From contig RGUK01000027.1 of NCBI GenBank assembly GCA_010027825.1, positions 1-15,779 on the forward strand: a stretch of 15,779 nucleotides of DNA. Direction: 5' to 3'. Made by a program: the position numbers and the translations under genes. The DNA comes from a bacterium (GTDB lineage: Bacteria; Dependentiae; Babeliae; Babeliales; RVW-14). The notes under the pieces are model-generated. The model did no database searches. It had not been told where the DNA came from and saw nothing but the letters and a program-made list of their open reading frames with translations. Below, one piece after another: positions 12,763-15,779 of the stretch (position 1 is the stretch's first letter; each line of letters starts with the position of its first letter).

Positions 12763-13518
12763 ATGAAAAAATCAGATACGCCAAATGTACCCCTGCGGCA
12801 CATATTGTTATTTGCCGCGCAACAATACAGAGATTTACGCACAAACGCCGGCATCAACCTTGTCGAGCATAGCAAGCAGGTCGCACGGCAAGCGGAGACA
12901 ATTGCGCACAAACTTTATCAAGACGTGCGCGCTGATTATTTACCGGACGATACAAAAGAAAGCATTACAGCGATTATTCAGGGCGCTTTGTTACATGACG
13001 TTTTAAATGTCAGCGCCTGTGCGTTTGAAAACATAGCCGAAATATCGACAGTACAGGTAGCCGCTATGGTGGCCGATATCAGTCGAGATTTTCGCATGGT
13101 TGAAACAAAACGCGACATGGAGTTTCGCGGTCGTGTAAGTAGCAGCCCTGTTGGCGCGCAGATTATTGTGCTCGCTGACATTATTTGTACCGCTAAAGAT
13201 CTACTTACTCTTGTTGGCTCAAACGGTACGTCGGCCATACCAAGGGCCAAAAAAATTCTTACGCAACTAGACGGCGATCTTTTGGCTTTACGCGCTGCAG
13301 AGCGTTTTTACGTGCTTAGGTTGTTTTCGCACGCCGCCCGAAACCTGCTGGGCGATGTCAGCCGTACAATAAAAGAGTGCAGGCAAAAAGCTAAACTTGA
13401 CAAACTCGTGGCACAACATACAACCGGGATACGCGCCAAACAAGCAGAAGCAGAAACACCGCCGCCGACAAAGAAAAAAAAGGAGGTTCGATATGCCCGC
13501 AAGCGAAGTGTTGAATAA
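12763..13518 (+). CDS. HD-domain protein, SpoT/MESH1-like, 251 aa
   Basis: A metal-dependent phosphohydrolase fold, closest in pattern to the (p)ppGpp hydrolase domain of RelA/SpoT and MESH1. Expected ligands are present: His36 in VEHSKQVARQ, His78-Asp79 in QGALLHDVLN, and Asp139 in QIIVLADIICTAKDL. The S..VGAQIIVLAD layout after a basic FRGR also fits. However, the HDxxED signature reads HDVLNV, so the catalytic Glu-Asp pair of SpoT-type hydrolases is replaced by Asn and Val. The enzyme may act on another nucleotide, or bind without hydrolysing. GGAG at 12754-12757 fixes ATG at 12763; a GTG at 12742 overlaps the preceding stop and has no such site. The tail is Lys-rich and overlaps the next gene by 26 bases. 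Confidence 0.7.
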   Translation: MKKSDTPNVPLRHILLFAAQQYRDLRTNAGINLVEHSKQVARQAETIAHKLYQDVRADYLPDDTKESITAIIQGALLHDVLNVSACAFENIAEISTVQVAAMVADISRDFRMVETKRDMEFRGRVSSSPVGAQIIVLADIICTAKDLLTLVGSNGTSAIPRAKKILTQLDGDLLALRAAERFYVLRLFSHAARNLLGDVSRTIKECRQKAKLDKLVAQHTTGIRAKQAEAETPPPTKKKKEVRYARKRSVE

Positions 13519-13807
13519 CATTCTCGATGATTTTACAGCAAAAAAACCCGAACTTGTTAGTGCCGAATTAAAAGCTTTTTGTGAATACGCTGCTACGTGG
13601 TTTGCTACCAATAACATTGTTGGTGTTGGGCATACACAAAGTGGTTTATCGCTTCGGTTCTCAAACGGGCGCGAACTGGTTTTATTTGAACCAGCAGAAG
13701 AAGTGCTAATCCAACTGCCCGGCGATGTAGGTATTACTGGCAATCAAAGCAAAATTGCAAAACCAGTCGGCGGCGATTCTCCTAGCTTTCAGATTACAGG
13801 TCGTTAA
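13493..13807 (+). CDS. Hypothetical protein, 104 aa
   Basis: ATG at 13493 is chosen because AAGGAGG (13480-13486) precedes it; the frame is open further upstream, but only as a shadow of the HD gene. The N-terminal half is helical (LNNILDDFTAKKPELVSAEL), then a beta-rich section (GLSLRFSNGRELVLFEPAEE, VLIQLPGDVGI) and a polar tail. No motif is recognised. It starts inside the HD gene's last 26 bases, which suggests translational coupling. Confidence 0.75.
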   Translation: MPASEVLNNILDDFTAKKPELVSAELKAFCEYAATWFATNNIVGVGHTQSGLSLRFSNGRELVLFEPAEEVLIQLPGDVGITGNQSKIAKPVGGDSPSFQITGR

Positions 13808-13821
13808 AAGAAAGGAATCCA

Positions 13822-14562
13822 GTGTTCGTTTGTTTCGAAGGAATCGACGGCGCCGGTAAAACGACGCAGGCGCGCATGCTGCTACAGCGACTTCAAAAAG
13901 ATGGCGTTGTCGCGACTTTAGTGGCAGATCCCGGCACAACGCAGATCGGCACAGCCATTCGGCAGATATTGTTGCAAAACGACGCTCCAATTTCTTCTGC
14001 GGCCCAGATGCTGTTGTTCTCCGCTGCCCGCGCGGAACTCGCGGCCCACGTAGCGGCGCTTCTCGCCGCTGATAACATAGTCATCTGCGACCGTTGGCTG
14101 CTCTCGACGTTGGTGTACCAAGGCGAAATTAACAACGTCAACACCGATTTGATTCTCAAGATTTTTGAGGCAACATCGGCTGTCCAACCCGACATTTGTT
14201 TTTTACTCGACCTCGATCCCGAAGAAGCGGTGGTGCGCATGGAGCGCCGCTCCGAGAAACCGAGTGATAGGTATGAACGCCGCTGCATCGAAGACCGGCA
14301 GCGTATGCGGGCAGCCTATTTACGGCATGCTCAAGAGCGGCCGTACGCTAAAACCGTTCATGTTGTGTCAGCGGCGCTCGACCCGTTAGCCACGCATGAG
14401 CGGATTTGTAATTTAGTGTACAAGGTTATCTCACATAGCACGGAGTCTAAAGATGCCGGCCACGCCCGAAATAATGATGAAAAAGAAAGAACGCGAACAA
14501 GCACTTTTGACAGCCAAACAAGAAGCCCGTCGACGCGAAAAGCAACTGCTGATCGACCCTAA
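13822..14562 (+). CDS. tmk: Thymidylate kinase with C-terminal extension, 246 aa
   Basis: Phosphorylates dTMP to dTDP with ATP on the way to dTTP for phage DNA synthesis. Motifs are in order: P-loop GIDGAGKTT (residues 7-15), the DPGTTQIG segment (36-43; DPG replaces the usual EPG), the DRW..S motif (90-95, usually DRY) that grips the nucleotide base and phosphate, PDICFLLDLDPEEA (123-136) and an Arg-rich lid with ERRSEKPSDRYER (141-153). The core ends near residue 210. The last 36 codons overlap the next gene in another frame and encode a Thr/Ser/Arg-rich disordered tail, 110 bases in all. GTG at 13822 is preceded by AAAGGA. The enzyme serves nucleotide metabolism rather than virion structure. 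Confidence 0.9.
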   Translation: MFVCFEGIDGAGKTTQARMLLQRLQKDGVVATLVADPGTTQIGTAIRQILLQNDAPISSAAQMLLFSAARAELAAHVAALLAADNIVICDRWLLSTLVYQGEINNVNTDLILKIFEATSAVQPDICFLLDLDPEEAVVRMERRSEKPSDRYERRCIEDRQRMRAAYLRHAQERPYAKTVHVVSAALDPLATHERICNLVYKVISHSTESKDAGHARNNDEKERTRTSTFDSQTRSPSTRKATADRP

Positions 14563-14965
14563 AAACAAAACCGTCGTCGCCGCTCTTCGCAACATTTGTT
14601 ACGCGCTTTACAGCCTCGCTCAAAAATACGTGCCTAACTCCCCCAAGACGTTCACCGATTACTCAGAATTATTGCAGTGCGCCAAGATGCTGCAGGAGAT
14701 AGGGCTACGCCCACCCCTCGACGGCGCGACTACAGCCCATGTTACCGCCGTAGACGCTAAACTTGTGTTTAACTCGTTTGAGTATCGTGCTCTGCGCAAT
14801 CAAGTAATTGCTTGTTTAGCCACCGTGGCTGATCTAACAGAGAAACCCACAGCAACCGGCTCCGCCGACTATCAAGCCGGTATGCGAGAAGGGTATCGCC
14901 GGGCCAGCAATATCGCCGCCAACTTTTTAATCGATTTCAATGCGGGAGATGAAAATGACCTCTGA
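14453..14965 (+). CDS. Hypothetical protein overlapping the kinase gene, 170 aa
   Basis: ATG at 14453 has GGAG seven bases upstream (14442-14445), so it is preferred to ATG at 14474, which has none. The first 35 residues are a highly charged helix (KKKEREQALLTAKQEARRRE) able to make a coiled coil. Residues 40-160 are helical and globular (VAALRNICYALYSLAQKYV, then YRALRNQVIACLATVADLTE, then YQAGMREGYRRASNIAANF). No catalytic motif is recognised. The first 110 bases double as the thymidylate kinase tail. Its last 11 bases overlap the next start. Confidence 0.75.
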   Translation: MPATPEIMMKKKEREQALLTAKQEARRREKQLLIDPKNKTVVAALRNICYALYSLAQKYVPNSPKTFTDYSELLQCAKMLQEIGLRPPLDGATTAHVTAVDAKLVFNSFEYRALRNQVIACLATVADLTEKPTATGSADYQAGMREGYRRASNIAANFLIDFNAGDENDL

Positions 14966-15221
14966 AACAATACTCGCCGAGTTAAATGATTTGAATCCCG
15001 AGGCTGTTTTATTTGATAATATGCACACGGCTCTGGTCGGCATCGGCCGAATCGGCACGGCAGACCCAGTGGCTGTATACAGTCAGCAACTCATTTTTCG
15101 CAAATTGCTGCTCGACGGGTTTTCCCGAGAAGACGCCAAAGAGTATTTTGCCGGCAAACTGATCAGTGTAGCATCTGGAACTAATACGCCAGTTATTATC
15201 TGTGATTTCACGGAGGAGTAA
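14955..15221 (+). CDS. Small conserved-type phage protein, 88 aa
   Basis: GGGAG (14944-14948) supports ATG at 14955, which overlaps the previous gene by 11 bases. The pattern NMHTALVGIGRIGTADPVAVYS, then LLLDGFSREDAKEYFAGKLI, then GTNTPVIICDF is one I associate with small proteins found in many phage genomes, with a conserved DG(F/M)..EDA.EYF core and a TPV(I)-type end. Its function is not known to me. It belongs with neighbouring small genes. Confidence 0.7.
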   Translation: MTSETILAELNDLNPEAVLFDNMHTALVGIGRIGTADPVAVYSQQLIFRKLLLDGFSREDAKEYFAGKLISVASGTNTPVIICDFTEE

Positions 15222-15227
15222 GTTTCT

Positions 15228-15542
15228 GTGGCTAACGTGGCAATCAATTCACACGATACTTTGCAATTTGTAAACATTGGGAACAACGGAAAAAAAACAG
15301 AAACCGATCCTACAGTATTGTTTCAGGCCGGCGAATGGGGGATCGACGGTAAAACCGAAACGGGAATTATAGTCGACGTTTTTGGCGATCAGATGCCGCT
15401 TTTAACGACAACAAATGCCCGTAAACTAGCCCGCTGGCTGGAAAAAGCCGCCGACAACTTGGACGGCGTCAAACACCGTAACAATAAACGCGGCAAGAAC
15501 CTCGACGAAGACGACAGCAACAATTTTTTGTCTCGGTATTAA
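15228..15542 (+). CDS. Hypothetical protein, 104 aa
   Basis: GTG at 15228 has GGAGGAG (15212-15218) upstream, inside the end of the preceding gene. The N-terminus is polar (AINSHDTLQFVNIGNNGKK), the middle looks like a small beta-rich fold with GEWGIDGKTETGIIVDVFGD (52-72), and a helix ARKLARWLEKAADNLDGV precedes a basic-acidic tail. No family is recognised. It is the last gene before the candidate promoter and the appendage-like gene at 15609. Confidence 0.7.
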   Translation: MANVAINSHDTLQFVNIGNNGKKTETDPTVLFQAGEWGIDGKTETGIIVDVFGDQMPLLTTTNARKLARWLEKAADNLDGVKHRNNKRGKNLDEDDSNNFLSRY

Positions 15543-15549
15543 TGGGTTT

Positions 15550-15577
15550 TTGCCCGGCCCGTTGCGTACATTAAAAT
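15550..15577 (+). promoter_or_regulatory. Candidate sigma-70-type promoter before the last gene
   Basis: TTGCCC (15550-15555) and TAAAAT (15572-15577) are 16 bases apart and match four and five of six consensus positions. The region is intergenic, and AT-rich around the second box. An inverted repeat GCGTAC (15564-15569) and GTACGC (15580-15585) flanks the -10 and could bind a regulator. Both boxes are weak evidence by themselves. Confidence 0.3.
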
Positions 15578-15608
15578 AAGTACGCCTACATACTCGCGGG
15601 GTTTTCAC

Positions 15609-15779
15609 ATGGCTAACAAAAAAATTTCTGCGCTGCCGCTCAAACCCGTTCCCGGCAGTACCGACATTGTCCCGATTGTCGACACAGCCAACCCGAACAA
15701 GTTTGAGACAAAACGGGCTACGGTGGCGTCGTTTCTGACTGCGCTCGATGCCATTACGCAAGCAGAAAAAAATGTTCCA
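15609..15779 (+). CDS. Appendage or tail-fibre-like protein, N-terminus only
   Basis: ATG at 15609 is preceded by GCGGGG (15596-15601) and the frame is open to the end of the window (57 codons). The start MANKKISALPLKPVPGSTDI followed by VPIVDT and later FETKRATVASFLTAL has the KISALP ... D.VPIVDT ... T+ layout common at the N-terminus of phage tail-fibre, neck or appendage proteins, where it serves as virion anchor. The rest lies outside the window. The product could also be another structural protein with the same anchor. Confidence 0.6.
   Translation, partial: MANKKISALPLKPVPGSTDIVPIVDTANPNKFETKRATVASFLTALDAITQAEKNVP

Noticed and set aside
13473..13486. A-rich run (AAAAAAAAGGAGG) as a programmed frameshift site in the HD gene
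   Set aside because: The heptamer fits AAA-AAA-AAG, but a -1 shift reaches a stop after about ten codons and would not fuse to the next gene, which lies in the other frame. The purine run is better explained as the ribosome-binding site at 13493.
13893..14288. Minus-strand frames opposite thymidylate kinase and elsewhere
   Set aside because: All convincing genes are on the + strand. The minus-strand frames lack ribosome-binding sites and mirror codon usage of the genes opposite.
1..15779. tRNA genes, CRISPR arrays, insertion sequences or attachment sites
   Set aside because: None was seen on reading. Coding density leaves little room and no repeated spacer pattern or transposase-like protein is present.

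Overview
The window looks like part of the genome of a tailed double-stranded DNA bacteriophage (Caudoviricetes). About 24 genes lie almost back to back on the + strand. Many start codons overlap the preceding stop, most have Shine-Dalgarno sites, and most products are small with no recognisable family. The phage-defining landmark is a portal protein gene. No host can be named. I see no tRNA, CRISPR array, insertion sequence, integrase or terminase gene.

Layout. 1-3979: a partial gene, hypothetical genes, a GT-A-like glycosyltransferase with a DHD motif (811-1509), a protein with a cysteine-rich zinc-binding C-terminus (2549-3400) and a coiled-coil protein. 3989-4630: a RuvC-fold Holliday-junction resolvase. 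4637-5732: two hypothetical genes. 5733-6047 is the loosest part: an AT-rich leader with a small hairpin, then a possible TTG-start gene running into the next one. 6048-7661: a 439-residue unknown protein with a twin C-terminal repeat, then a 95-residue unknown. A strong rho-independent terminator at 7647-7690 has the preceding stop codon in its loop and marks a transcription-unit boundary. 7707-11696: a 302-residue unknown, a 49-codon gene, and the portal gene, interrupted by a 332-residue intein with LAGLIDADG endonuclease motifs. 11702-15542: a GT-B-like glycosyltransferase, a SpoT/MESH1-like HD protein, a small gene, thymidylate kinase with an overlapping tail, and three small phage genes. 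A candidate promoter precedes the truncated last gene, whose N-terminus resembles those of phage tail-fibre or appendage proteins.

How the parts fit. The portal is the DNA gate of the capsid. The resolvase probably clears branched DNA before packaging or acts in recombination. Thymidylate kinase feeds dTTP synthesis. The two glycosyltransferases may modify virion proteins, DNA or host surface glycans. The HD protein may act on a nucleotide such as an alarmone, although it lacks the usual catalytic Glu-Asp pair.

Most striking are the intein in the conserved YGNSF region of the portal, the catalytically atypical phage HD protein, two perfect or near-perfect hairpins inside the 439-residue gene, and the long out-of-frame overlap at the end of thymidylate kinase. 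Function calls rest on motifs read by eye; no database search was possible.
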